A stretch of DNA of 64,000 nucleotides from positions 310,001-374,000 of the forward strand of contig JBAOIN010000012.1 in the NCBI GenBank assembly GCA_037045455.1. The letters run 5' to 3'. The translations under genes were made by a program, and so were the position numbers. The stretch comes from JADKAV01 sp037045455. GTDB lineage: Bacteria; Actinomycetota; Actinomycetes; S36-B12; UBA10799. Positions within the stretch are counted from its first letter, which is position 1. Every line of letters begins with the position of its first letter. Below, piece after piece: positions 1 through 8,159 of the stretch. The notes below the pieces were generated by a model. It was not told the origin of the DNA. It was given only the letters and a program-made list of their open reading frames with translations, and did no database searches.

Positions 1-136
1 CGTCGTTGCGCGTGATGTCGATGTCGCCGGCGGTCACTCCGACCTCGCCCGCAAACGCTTCCAGAAAGGCGTGCTCGCTGAGCAGCTTCTGGACGGCCTC
101 GACGGTGGTGGACTCGATCACGGCACGGTGTTCCAT
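1..136 (-). CDS. DUF2505-like protein, N-terminal part only
   Basis: Incomplete gene cut by the left edge. Reading leftwards from the ATG at 136, 45 codons are open without a stop, beginning MEHRAVIESTTVEAVQKLL and continuing through FLEAFAGEVGVTAGDIDITR. This resembles the start of DUF2505 proteins, small START/SRPBCC-fold proteins of actinobacteria with no assigned function. It is divergent from the lipoprotein gene that starts at 197, leaving about 60 bases for both promoters. The family call rests on a short stretch and is tentative; that the strand is coding is more certain, because codon use is typical and there is no competing frame. Confidence 0.55.
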   Translation of the reverse strand, partial: MEHRAVIESTTVEAVQKLLSEHAFLEAFAGEVGVTAGDIDITRND

Positions 137-196
137 GTGCCGATTGTGCGCGGGTCGGGCCGTGGGGCGCCACTCGCGCAATGCGAGCATGGTCGG

Positions 197-1645
197 GTGG
201 ATCTGAGCCGCCGCCATTTCCTGCTCGCCGGAGCCGGCCTGACGACGGCCGCGTGCGCTGCCACCCAGACCGCGCCGAGCCCGCCGAACACGCCACAGCG
301 GGTGAGCCCCTCCGCGACGCCAGCGGAGACGCCGACCGACCGCTGGCGGGCTGGGAAAGTGGCCCCCGCGGCGCTGCTGTCGGCCTACGCCAACGACAGC
401 ATCAAGGCCGGCGATCCCTTGCAGCTGCACGTCTCGGCAGCCAAGCCCTGGGTCGCCTCGGTTTACCGGATCGGCCATTTCGGCGGCAAAGGCGGGACGA
501 AGGTCGCGGAGACCGCCGGCAGCAAAAAGCAGTTCAGCAATGAAGCGCCAGACCCGCAGACCCGCGCGGTTGTGGCCGGGTGGCCGGTCGTCGCTGAAGT
601 CGACACCACGGGTTGGCGATCCGGCCTGTACACGGTCGTGGTCCGTTCCGAGGACGGCGGCACGAACATCCCGTTCGTCGTCCGGCCGGAATCCGCGCAG
701 GGCAAGGTCGCGATCCTGTCGTGCAGCATGACCTGGCAGGCCTACAACGTCTGGGGTGGCCGAAGCCTGTACCGAAGCACAGGTGGAGACTTCGCGGGCC
801 GTTCCTACGCCGTCAGTTACGACCGGCCGTACGACCACGCATTGTGGGGAGCGCCGATTGCCATGGGCTACGACGTTCCGGTGGCGCGCTTCGCCGACGA
901 GGTCGGCATCGACCATGTGTGGTTCAGCAACGCCGACATCGCGCGCGATCCCTCCCTGCTCGACGGGGTGAAGGCGGTGGTCTCGACCGGCCATGACGAG
1001 TACTGGCCGGCTTCCTACCGGCAGGCGCTGATCGACGCCCGGGACGCCGGCGCCGGACTGGCGTTCATGGGCGCCAACGCCGGGTACTGGCGCGTGGACC
1101 TGCGAGACGATGCCGTCTACTGCGCGAAGGACGCGGCCATCCAGCCCAAGAACATCCGCTGGCGCGACCAGGGCAAGCCGGAGTCGGGGATCGTCGGGAT
1201 GCTGTACGACGCGTTCCCGGTCGCCGGACCCATGGTGATCCGGGAGCCGGATTTCGCGCTGTTCGACGGCATCAAGCTGGCAAAGGGCTCGGCCTTCCCG
1301 GGGCTGGTCGGGACCGAGTCCGACCGGTACTACCCGCAGCCACCGACGCCTGAGCAGATCGAGGTACCCACGCTGTCGCCGGTGGATTGCCGCGGCAAGC
1401 AGACCTGGTCGACGATGACGTACTACAGCACGGACTCCGGGGCCCGGGTGTGGGCATCCGGGACGATGAACTGGACCCGGTCGTTGAACGGCCCGAACCG
1501 TGCGAAGGGGATCACGCCCGCGAGCAGCGACTTCAGCCGCGCGGTGACGGCGAATCTGCTCGAGGGCCTGGCCGATGGATCGCTACCGCCGGCCCGCCGC
1601 GATGTGCCGGATCTGCCGGACTACAACACCTCGGGCTCGGCCTGA
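197..1645 (+). CDS. Tat-exported lipoprotein, N,N-dimethylformamidase beta-subunit-like
   Basis: Predicted exported protein of 482 residues. The frame is open back to 71, but GTG 197 is preferred: the product then opens VDLSRRHFLLAGAGL, a twin-arginine signal, followed by TTAACA with a lipobox-type cysteine, and upstream sequence is antisense to the DUF2505-like gene. No clear ribosome binding site is visible. A low-complexity Thr/Pro/Ser linker (about residues 20-45) precedes the folded part, which shows landmarks of the DMFase beta-subunit C-terminal domain family: YRIGHFGGKG, MTWQAYNVWGG, YDRPYDH and STGHDEYWP. Family members include a formamidase subunit, but most actinobacterial homologues are uncharacterised, so catalysis here is inference. 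Convergent with the HAD gene. Confidence 0.8.
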   Translation: MDLSRRHFLLAGAGLTTAACAATQTAPSPPNTPQRVSPSATPAETPTDRWRAGKVAPAALLSAYANDSIKAGDPLQLHVSAAKPWVASVYRIGHFGGKGGTKVAETAGSKKQFSNEAPDPQTRAVVAGWPVVAEVDTTGWRSGLYTVVVRSEDGGTNIPFVVRPESAQGKVAILSCSMTWQAYNVWGGRSLYRSTGGDFAGRSYAVSYDRPYDHALWGAPIAMGYDVPVARFADEVGIDHVWFSNADIARDPSLLDGVKAVVSTGHDEYWPASYRQALIDARDAGAGLAFMGANAGYWRVDLRDDAVYCAKDAAIQPKNIRWRDQGKPESGIVGMLYDAFPVAGPMVIREPDFALFDGIKLAKGSAFPGLVGTESDRYYPQPPTPEQIEVPTLSPVDCRGKQTWSTMTYYSTDSGARVWASGTMNWTRSLNGPNRAKGITPASSDFSRAVTANLLEGLADGSLPPARRDVPDLPDYNTSGSA

Positions 1646-1750
1646 GCCTGCCGCGTTCCCACCCGGGACCGCCGATCGGTGAGCACCGCGGGCGGGCTTT
1701 CGGCGCCCTGAATGACAACGGATTGCGATTTCATCCGCCGTCGCGGGAGA

Positions 1751-1816
1751 TCCTCGCCACTTCCGCAAATCCTCGCCGCAAAGAAGTGGCGCAGATCCAC
1801 CGAAGTGGCGAAGATC
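1751..1816. repeat. R4: intergenic inverted repeat (CGCCACTTC / GAAGTGGCG)
   Basis: Lies in the 175-base gap between two convergent genes. CGCCACTTC (1755-1763) is followed by two exact reverse complements, GAAGTGGCG at 1783-1791 and 1802-1810, so the transcript can fold in two alternative hairpins. Seen once in this window. By position it could act as a bidirectional terminator, but there is no T-run. Confidence 0.6.
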
Positions 1817-1820
1817 GCCC

Positions 1821-2576
1821 TCAGGCGAACACCCGGCGCCCAGCGGCGCCAAGGACGTTGCGGGTCAGGGCAGTGAGGCCCGACAGCGAGCGCAACTTCA
1901 CCCGCGGCACCGACGACGTCTCGACCACCGGCCAACCGCGCTCCTGCGCGATCAACCGCAACTCCGGCTCCGGGTTGACCGCAACCGGATGCCCCACTGC
2001 CTCGAGCATGGGCAGGTCGCTGGCGGAATCGCTGTACGCGTAGCACGCGGCCAGGTCGTAACCCTTCTCCAGGGCGATCGCCTGCATGACCGCGACCTTG
2101 CCCTCGCCGTAGCAGAACGGGCCCTCGAGCTCACCCGTGTAGACGTCCTGCCCGTCGCGGGCGGCCGTCGTACCGATGCCGTGCTCAAGACCCGCGGTGT
2201 GCGCGAGCCGGGACACGATCTCGGTGGGGGAGGCGGAGATCACCACGCGATCGTGGCCGAGGTCGCCGTGTTGGTCGAGCATCTGCTGCATCTGCGGGCG
2301 GATGCTCGCCACAAGGTCGTCGATGAAGTAGGGACCCAGCGCCTCCACCTTCGCGGCGGGGTGACCGGAGACCGCGCGCAGAATCCGGTCGCGGACCTCG
2401 GCGCTGCGCTCGTCGGTGGCGCCCTTGAGCAGGAAACTCACCCCGTTGCGCAAGTCCTTGGCCAAGTCGGCCGGCGTGACGAAACCGTGCCGGAAGGCGG
2501 CCTTGGCCAGCGGGATGTTGGCCGACCCCGGGATCAGGGTGCCATCGAGGTCGAAGAATGCGGCTGTCGTACTCAT
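1821..2576 (-). CDS. HAD-superfamily IB hydrolase (SerB-like phosphatase)
   Basis: Cytoplasmic phosphatase of the haloacid dehalogenase superfamily, subfamily IB, 251 residues. Motif I FFDLDGTLIPGS (nucleophile Asp) is at residues 7-18; motif II is the SASPTEIV segment; motif IV is YSDSASDLPMLEAVG with the metal-binding acidic pair. The ATG at 2576 is chosen rather than an in-frame start at 2618 because it places motif I at the usual distance from the N terminus. Subfamily IB includes phosphoserine phosphatase and several lipid or sugar phosphatases; the substrate cannot be told from sequence. Divergent from the PucR regulator over 85 bases. Confidence 0.85.
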   Translation of the reverse strand: MSTTAAFFDLDGTLIPGSANIPLAKAAFRHGFVTPADLAKDLRNGVSFLLKGATDERSAEVRDRILRAVSGHPAAKVEALGPYFIDDLVASIRPQMQQMLDQHGDLGHDRVVISASPTEIVSRLAHTAGLEHGIGTTAARDGQDVYTGELEGPFCYGEGKVAVMQAIALEKGYDLAACYAYSDSASDLPMLEAVGHPVAVNPEPELRLIAQERGWPVVETSSVPRVKLRSLSGLTALTRNVLGAAGRRVFA

Positions 2577-2661
2577 ACCACTATGGTTCCAACAAAGACG
2601 GACGCGCAAGACTCGCATCTGGCTAGACTTGAGGCCTCCTTCTTATCTCGGAGTGCTAAAA

Positions 2662-3825
2662 ATGCAACCTTGGTCCCGACTGCCGCACGAACTCGACGTC
2701 ATGCTGCGACCGTTCCTGCCTGAGGCGGTGCAGGCGACCGTCGCAGCGATCGCCGACGAGGTGCCGGCGTACGCGACCGCCTGGGACAGCGACGTCCGGC
2801 CAGTGGTGCAGCGCGGCACCGAGATCGCACTGGGCCGACTGCTCGACCTGTTCGGAACTCAATCGCCAGCGCTGGATGCCGGCGCCGCCCGTTTCTACCG
2901 GCGGATCGGCGCTGTGGAGAGCAGACAGGGCCGCAGTCTCGAATCGCTGTTGTCGGCCTACCGGGTGGGCGCGCGGATCGCATGGGAACGGATGTCCACG
3001 GTCGCCGTGGCGAGTGACCTGCCGACCGGTGACCTCGTGACGCTGGCTGAGGCGATCTTCGTCTACATCGACGTGTTGTCCGCTGCCAGCGCCCAGGGTC
3101 ACGCGACGCAGGAGGGGCAACGTGACGTGATGCGCTCGCGCTTGGTGGAGTTGCTGCTGGAGGGTCAGGCGGGGCAGGATCCGGTCGCATTGCAGGCTGC
3201 CGCGGACGCCGCGGGTTGGACGCTGCCCGAACGCATGGCCGTCGCCGTCGTGCCGCTGGGTGAGGCGCGCGAACCCACGCCGCCGGCCGACGTCATCGTG
3301 GCGTTCGAAGGCGACGAAGCGCTGGCGATCCTCCCCGATCCCTCCGGACCCGGCCGACGCGCGGCCCTGCAGCGGGCGTGGGAGGGCAGTCAGGTCTTCG
3401 TCGGCACGGTTCGTCCCCCGGCCGAAGCGCCGGTCTCCTTGGCACACGCCCGCCGGGTGCAGCGCTTGGTGCAAGCCGGACGGGTACCGGACTCACCCAT
3501 CGTGGTAGCGACCGACTACCTGCCGGAGCTGGTGATCGGGGCTGATCCTGACCTGCTGGGTGAGGTGGCCGAGCGCGCGCTGCGACCCGTCGCCGGGATA
3601 TCCGCGACCAAGCGGCAGGCCTTGCTCGAGACTCTCGCCGCCTGGCTGGCCTTCCAGGGTGATCGCACCCGCATCGCCACCGCCCTGCATGTCCATCCGC
3701 AGACGGTGTCCTATCGGCTGGGGCGATTGCGGGAGACGTTCGGCCGCGCCCTGGACGATCCCCACGAACGGCTCACGCTGCAACTCGTGCTCGGCGTGCC
3801 TCAGACCGGCGGCGGCGCCTCGTAG
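2662..3825 (+). CDS. PucR-family transcriptional regulator
   Basis: DNA-binding regulator of 387 residues. The start is the ATG at 2662, preceded by GGAG at 2650-2653; the longer open frame overlaps the HAD gene and is not expected to be coding. The C-terminal 60 residues form the PucR-type helix-turn-helix (HTH_30): LLETLAAWLAFQGDR, then ATALHVHPQTVSYRLGRL. The middle resembles the GGDEF-like regulatory domain of this family, and the N-terminal 150 residues are helical and ligand-sensing in relatives. Family members control purine, amino-acid or sugar catabolism; the divergent HAD hydrolase is a possible target. Its last 25 bases overlap the convergent gene at 3801. Confidence 0.85.
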   Translation: MQPWSRLPHELDVMLRPFLPEAVQATVAAIADEVPAYATAWDSDVRPVVQRGTEIALGRLLDLFGTQSPALDAGAARFYRRIGAVESRQGRSLESLLSAYRVGARIAWERMSTVAVASDLPTGDLVTLAEAIFVYIDVLSAASAQGHATQEGQRDVMRSRLVELLLEGQAGQDPVALQAAADAAGWTLPERMAVAVVPLGEAREPTPPADVIVAFEGDEALAILPDPSGPGRRAALQRAWEGSQVFVGTVRPPAEAPVSLAHARRVQRLVQAGRVPDSPIVVATDYLPELVIGADPDLLGEVAERALRPVAGISATKRQALLETLAAWLAFQGDRTRIATALHVHPQTVSYRLGRLRETFGRALDDPHERLTLQLVLGVPQTGGGAS

Positions 3826-4370
3826 CCGAACGCGGCCATGGGCGTGAGTACGCAAAGCGCCGCCGTGTCCTCAGTCCGCTCACCGGGCCGCAGCCAGCAG
3901 TTGCGGAACGTGCTCGTCGGTGGGTTCCAGCCGAGGTCGACCAGCACATCCTGCAGCGGCGTCGGCAGGGGGTGGTCGTAGGGCCCGCCGTCACTGGCCT
4001 CCACGTGCAGGGCACCGTTGTACGCCCATTCCACGTAACCGCCGCGTGGGAAGTTCCAGACGCCATCCGGGGACTGGGCCTGCCACTGTTTCAGCAGCCA
4101 ATCCTTGGTCTCAGTGGCAGGCTGGGTGGCCAGCGCCGCCGCGTCGCGGGCCTGTTCGACCTCGCGCAGCACGTGCGTCAGGCCACCGTCCAGAATCGGT
4201 CGGCGTCTGCCCTTGTACGTCACGAAGAAGCCGTCCACAGCCACGATCGTCTCCCGGCCAGCCACCCATAGGCACAGCAGCGTGCTCGTGCCCGGGGCTC
4301 CCCAGTGGATCACGTGCCAGCGCGGCATAGCGCGCACGGCAGCCAGGACGATCCCCTCGTCGTCGATCAT
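3801..4370 (-). CDS. hypothetical cytoplasmic protein
   Basis: 189 residues from ATG 4370, preceded on its strand by GGGGAG. No signal peptide or membrane segment. Recognisable stretches are AMPRWHVIHWGAPGTSTLLC, which looks like a beta-rich N-terminal domain, and LQDVLVDLGWNPP near the end. The LGW-NPP pattern is weakly like the C-terminal part of YbjN/TY-chaperone-type proteins, but this is not enough to assign a family. It converges on PucR with a 25-base overlap of the two 3' ends. Confidence 0.6.
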   Translation of the reverse strand: MIDDEGIVLAAVRAMPRWHVIHWGAPGTSTLLCLWVAGRETIVAVDGFFVTYKGRRRPILDGGLTHVLREVEQARDAAALATQPATETKDWLLKQWQAQSPDGVWNFPRGGYVEWAYNGALHVEASDGGPYDHPLPTPLQDVLVDLGWNPPTSTFRNCWLRPGERTEDTAALCVLTPMAAFGYEAPPPV

Positions 4371-4451
4371 GCTCTCCCCGTTTGTTAATACGCCTAACTA
4401 AGTGTGCCACGTGCGCTGCGTGGCCCCGATCCTCCAGGTCGTGAAGTCGCA

Positions 4452-4536
4452 ATCCGTGAGCATTCCGGGCATCGGTGAGCATGCCGGACGCCCAAACCCC
4501 GCCCGTTGGGCTAACGGATGCCCGGAATGCTCACCA
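4452..4536. repeat. R1a: intergenic palindromic repeat, copy 1
   Basis: Two perfect 18-bp arms, GTGAGCATTCCGGGCATC at 4456-4473 and its reverse complement at 4517-4534. The inner parts also pair in part (CGGTGAGCATGCC against GGGCTAACGG). Sits in the 190-base gap 4371-4560 just past the 3' end of the mannosidase gene. Further copies of the same structure occur at 15104, 53829 and 59228, and a half copy at 7547. Nothing else is visible in this gap. Confidence 0.85.
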
Positions 4537-4560
4537 ATCCCGCGTGCCGCCGCGCCGGGG

Positions 4561-7506
4561 TCAGCGAAAACGCAGCGTCTTCACCTCGAACTGCCGGAAC
4601 TCCAGATTCCCCGGATCAACCGCCAAATGCTGGCGTTCCACCAGGTCGCACTCGATCGCCTCGGCGACCGGCGTGCAGAGTTCGACCGCGCCTCGGCTGC
4701 GCGCCCCCAGCACTTCCCGGACCCGCACGATGACGTCGCCGCTGCCGTCCTCGGCGAGTTTGACCGCTTCCACGGCAAGCCCCGGACCGCTGACCCGCAC
4801 GATGGGTTCGAAGGGGGCAGCGCCGCTGACGGTCCGAATCGGGAACGACTCCTGGTCGGCCAATGCGATGGTCTCGGCGGCCCCCACACCAGGAACGATC
4901 ACGTGCACGAAACTGTGCCCGCCCGCATCCCGGCGCGGGTCGGGGAAGGCCGGTGCCCGCAACAACGAGAACGCGGCCCGCATGTAGACGCCGGTAGCGT
5001 TGCGGTGGTGGCGGGTGATCCGGGAACCGTACGTGGTCGGTGTCAGCAGCGCCACGCCGAACCCGGTCTCACCGAGGTGCAGCCAGCGGTGACCGCACGT
5101 CTCGAACTTGGCGCGCTCCCAACTGGTGTTGCGGGGAGTCGGCCGCTTGAGGAAGCCGTACATCGTCTCCACATAGGTCGAGGAGGCGAGCACGTCGAGG
5201 TCGCACTCCATTCGCAGCAGCACGTCCGCCGCGTGCCAGTCCACCTCGGTGCGGATCTCCAAACCCTCTTCGCGGAGCCTGAACTGCTGGGTGAACGTGC
5301 TGTCCTGCCACTGCCGAGTCACCCGCACGGTCGCGTCGGGCATGAGCTCTGCGCCGCTGACCGGGACCTCGATGGCACCGTGGATGTGCTGCTCGTCGAG
5401 ATCCCAGGCATCCCAGCGCACAGGCCGGTCGGGATGCAGCCGCAGGCGCCCCATCGCCCCATCCGGTGGCACCAGTTCCCGGTCTCCGAGCCGGAACGAG
5501 GTGACCAGGCCGTCCGTGAACGTCACCGTCTGATTGCCGCGGGCCAACGTGATCGTCCCGTCGGATTCCGAAGCGTCAACTTCCCAGGTCCGGTCGATGG
5601 CCGGCGCGCAGCCCAGCGCCGGAATGCCGGGATGCCCGTGCGGGGAGGCGGTGGCGGAGACGACCTGCTCGCCCTCGCCGGCCAGCGCAGCCAACGCCGA
5701 AGCGATGATGGCCTCGGCTGCGTCGCTGACCTCCCGCAACCTCCGCAGCGCCTCGTCGTGCACCCAGCCGATCGAGGTGCCCGGCAGGACATCGTGGAAC
5801 TGCATGACGAGCAGTTCCCGCCAAAGGTCGCGCAGTTGATCGGCCGGGTAGTCGAATTCCTGCTGCAGGTGGGCGCCGGTCGCCCAGATCTCGGCCTCGC
5901 GCAGCAGCGCCTCGGCCCGCCGGTGGGCCTGCTTGATGTGGGCCTGGCTGGTCAGCGTGCCGCGGTGGTATTCCAGATACAACTCACCGGACCACACGGG
6001 CGGGTCGGGCAGTTCCCGCGCGGCAGCGAAGAACTGGGCGACTGTGCTCGGGGTCACCCGCGGCAACCCCGCGACGTCGGCCAGCCGTTGCAGCCGCTGC
6101 CCCATCTCGCGGGTCGGTCCCCCGCCGCCGTCCCCGAAGCCGTAGAGGAACAGGCCATCGGCCACGGGCTGGGTGGACATCTTGCGCTGAGCTTTGGCGA
6201 GCTCGGCGGGCTGCACCGAGCAGTTGTAGTCGTCGGCCGGCGGGAAGTGGGTCAGCAGCCGGGAGCCGTCCACCCCCTCCCAGAACAGCGTGGTGTGCGG
6301 GAAGACGTTGACGGAGTTCCAGGACAGTTTCTGCGTGATGAAGGTGTCGCAGCCAGCACCGCGAGCGATCTGCGGTAAGCCGGCCGAGTACCCGAACGTG
6401 TCAGGCAGCCAGAACGAGGTCGCAGTGATCCCGAGGTGTTCCTGCAGCCACGTCTGGCCCTGCAGGAACTGCCGCGCGAAGGACTCGCCGCTGGGCATGT
6501 TGCCATCCGGTTCGACCCACGTACCCCCTTCCACGATCCAGCGGCCCTCGATGATGCGCTTGCGGATCCGCTCGAACAGTTCCGGGTGCAACTCCGCCAT
6601 CCACGCCAGGTGCTGCACCTGCGAAGACGCGAAAACCATGTGCGGGTCGTCGGCCATGACCGCGAGTGCGTTGGCGTAGGAGCGCGCGACCTTGCGCACG
6701 GTCTCCCGGAAGGGCCATAGCCATGCCGTGTCGATGTGTGCGTTGGCCACGGCGTGCAAGTGGCCTGCGTCGGCCCCGGCCGGCGTGTCGAAGACCACGG
6801 AGAGCTCCTCACTCACCCGCGACCAACGTTGGCCGTCCATGTCGCTGAGATCGTCGACCACGTTGCACCCCGCCCAGAGGGCCTCCAGTGCGCGGACCTT
6901 CTGCAGGGGGTCGGTCAGCTCCTTGACCACCGCCAGGGCGAGGACGAAATCCTGCGCCGCGCGCTCGGCCTGCCGATTGATGCGCACGAACTGCGCCCGG
7001 GAGACGGTGAGGCGGGGTGCGGCATCCGGAATCGGCCCGAGACTGGAGTCGGTCGGGTACCAGTCGAACGTGGGCATGGGGTTGGCCGCGGCCTCGATGA
7101 ACACGTCGATCCGGTGCCGCGGCCAGGGGATGCGCGGGCGGCCCGGGGCGATGCCTTCGATCGGATGCCCGGCCGTGTCGTACATCAGGGCTTCGCCGGT
7201 GGCCGGTCCCCACGTCCAGCCCAGGTCGATGTCCAGGTCGACCTCGTCAGCGGGCCAGTCCTGCGGGACCTGGCCTTTGGCACGGAACCAGGCGGTCGAC
7301 CAGGGCGTGCCCCAAGTCGTGCCGCCGCCGGCCGGTTCGTACTGCGCCGCGGCGGCTTCGGCGAATGGGACGGGCTCCCCGTCGACCTGCCAGATGCTCA
7401 GGTCGATCTTCTGCCAACCGGTATAGCAAGCGCCGTAGACGCGGTCGCGGAGCGTGCGTTCGGCGCGGGCGGTGATGTGTTCGGGGGCGGCTTCCACGGG
7501 GCCCAT
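4561..7506 (-). CDS. alpha-mannosidase, glycoside hydrolase family 38
   Basis: Retaining alpha-mannosidase of 981 residues, the usual length for bacterial GH38. The ATG at 7506 is chosen because sequence beyond it is repeat-rich intergenic DNA. After an N-terminal beta domain, the catalytic (beta/alpha) barrel begins around residue 250: AHIDTAWLWP at 256-265 carries the His and Asp zinc ligands, and LPDTFGYSAGLPQI near 367 carries the nucleophile Asp. A second zinc-ligand region is the GDGGGGPTREM loop. The C-terminal half is the all-beta domain of the family. No signal peptide, so it probably works inside the cell on imported mannosides. A GH76 mannanase-type gene at 55.8 kb may supply substrate; this link is inference. 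Frame intact throughout. Confidence 0.93.
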   Translation of the reverse strand: MGPVEAAPEHITARAERTLRDRVYGACYTGWQKIDLSIWQVDGEPVPFAEAAAAQYEPAGGGTTWGTPWSTAWFRAKGQVPQDWPADEVDLDIDLGWTWGPATGEALMYDTAGHPIEGIAPGRPRIPWPRHRIDVFIEAAANPMPTFDWYPTDSSLGPIPDAAPRLTVSRAQFVRINRQAERAAQDFVLALAVVKELTDPLQKVRALEALWAGCNVVDDLSDMDGQRWSRVSEELSVVFDTPAGADAGHLHAVANAHIDTAWLWPFRETVRKVARSYANALAVMADDPHMVFASSQVQHLAWMAELHPELFERIRKRIIEGRWIVEGGTWVEPDGNMPSGESFARQFLQGQTWLQEHLGITATSFWLPDTFGYSAGLPQIARGAGCDTFITQKLSWNSVNVFPHTTLFWEGVDGSRLLTHFPPADDYNCSVQPAELAKAQRKMSTQPVADGLFLYGFGDGGGGPTREMGQRLQRLADVAGLPRVTPSTVAQFFAAARELPDPPVWSGELYLEYHRGTLTSQAHIKQAHRRAEALLREAEIWATGAHLQQEFDYPADQLRDLWRELLVMQFHDVLPGTSIGWVHDEALRRLREVSDAAEAIIASALAALAGEGEQVVSATASPHGHPGIPALGCAPAIDRTWEVDASESDGTITLARGNQTVTFTDGLVTSFRLGDRELVPPDGAMGRLRLHPDRPVRWDAWDLDEQHIHGAIEVPVSGAELMPDATVRVTRQWQDSTFTQQFRLREEGLEIRTEVDWHAADVLLRMECDLDVLASSTYVETMYGFLKRPTPRNTSWERAKFETCGHRWLHLGETGFGVALLTPTTYGSRITRHHRNATGVYMRAAFSLLRAPAFPDPRRDAGGHSFVHVIVPGVGAAETIALADQESFPIRTVSGAAPFEPIVRVSGPGLAVEAVKLAEDGSGDVIVRVREVLGARSRGAVELCTPVAEAIECDLVERQHLAVDPGNLEFRQFEVKTLRFR

Positions 7507-7546
7507 CCTTGCCGCTCGTGGGAGCGGTAGGCAACGCGGAACGTAG

Positions 7547-7572
7547 GTGATCGGTGAGCATGCCGGGCGCGG
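7547..7572. repeat. R1 half copy
   Basis: GATCGGTGAGCATGCCGGGC matches one inner arm of the R1 repeat (compare 4472-4488 and 59249-59266). No matching opposite arm follows, so it is a decayed or partial copy. It lies just upstream of the mannosidase start. Confidence 0.5.
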
Positions 7573-7658
7573 ACAGGCTTGTGCCGCACCGGATGTCCAC
7601 CGATTTCGACTGCACCCCTTGCTGTCTTCACGGCACGAATCGGTGCGTGCCCTCGCGC

Positions 7659-7716
7659 TCACCGTTTGTGCAATCCTGCACCGTTCGTAACGGTGAACGA
7701 TCCACCAAAGGGTGAA
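7659..7716. repeat. R3a: intergenic repeat with CACCGTT/AACGGTG hairpin
   Basis: Begins TCACCGTTTG, then the near-palindrome CACCGTTCGTAACGGTG (7679-7695), then GATC and GGGTGAA. The same order of elements recurs at 48599-48660. It lies just past the 3' end of mscL, in the 220-base gap 7507-7726. Confidence 0.7.
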
Positions 7717-7726
7717 GCCGCCTGCG

Positions 7727-8128
7727 CTACGACTTGGTGTCGCTGCCTTGCTCGCGCAGGATGTCACGGATCTCAGCCAGCAGGTCCTCGGCGCTGGCGG
7801 ACTGGTCCTCAGGCTTCGCGTACCGCTCTTTCCAGTGATTCATGGGCGCGACGAAGACGAAGTACACCACAGCAGCCGTGACCAGGAACGTGATGGCCGC
7901 ACCGATGATGACGCCGATGTTGATGACCTGATCGCCGGGCAGCCCGATGGTGCCTCCGATGCCGTCCTTGCTCAGGCCAAGCATGTGGAAGAAGCTGTTC
8001 ACCAGCGGCGTGATCAGCGCCTCGTTGACGGCACCGATCACCGCCGTGAATGCAGCACCGATGACGACTGCGACGGCGAGGTCGATGACGTTGCCGCGCA
8101 GGATGAAGTCCTTGAAACCTTTGAGCAT
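7727..8128 (-). CDS. mscL: large-conductance mechanosensitive channel MscL
   Basis: Emergency osmotic-release channel of the inner membrane, 133 residues, normal length. The opening MLKGFKDFILRGNVIDLAVA is the characteristic N-terminal amphipathic helix leading into TM1. TM1 (about 14-40) contains AVVIGAAFTAVI, TM2 (about 68-95) contains NIGVIIGAAITFLVTAAVVY, and a charged C-terminal helix ends the protein. Preceded by a run of intergenic repeats on its 3' side and followed upstream on the same strand by the membrane-protein gene at 8160 with a 31-base gap, so it may be co-transcribed with that gene. Confidence 0.96.
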   Translation of the reverse strand: MLKGFKDFILRGNVIDLAVAVVIGAAFTAVIGAVNEALITPLVNSFFHMLGLSKDGIGGTIGLPGDQVINIGVIIGAAITFLVTAAVVYFVFVAPMNHWKERYAKPEDQSASAEDLLAEIRDILREQGSDTKS

Positions 8129-8159
8129 GCTTCCAGCCTAGGTCGCTGCCCTGCCGCGG

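Noticed and set aside
71..196. N-terminal extension of the lipoprotein frame
   Set aside because: It is antisense to the DUF2505-like gene and would bury the twin-arginine signal.
4402..6378. Long plus-strand open frame opposite the mannosidase
   Set aside because: Shadow of the high-G+C GH38 gene; the antisense frame has no recognisable domain and Arg/Pro/Gly-rich composition.
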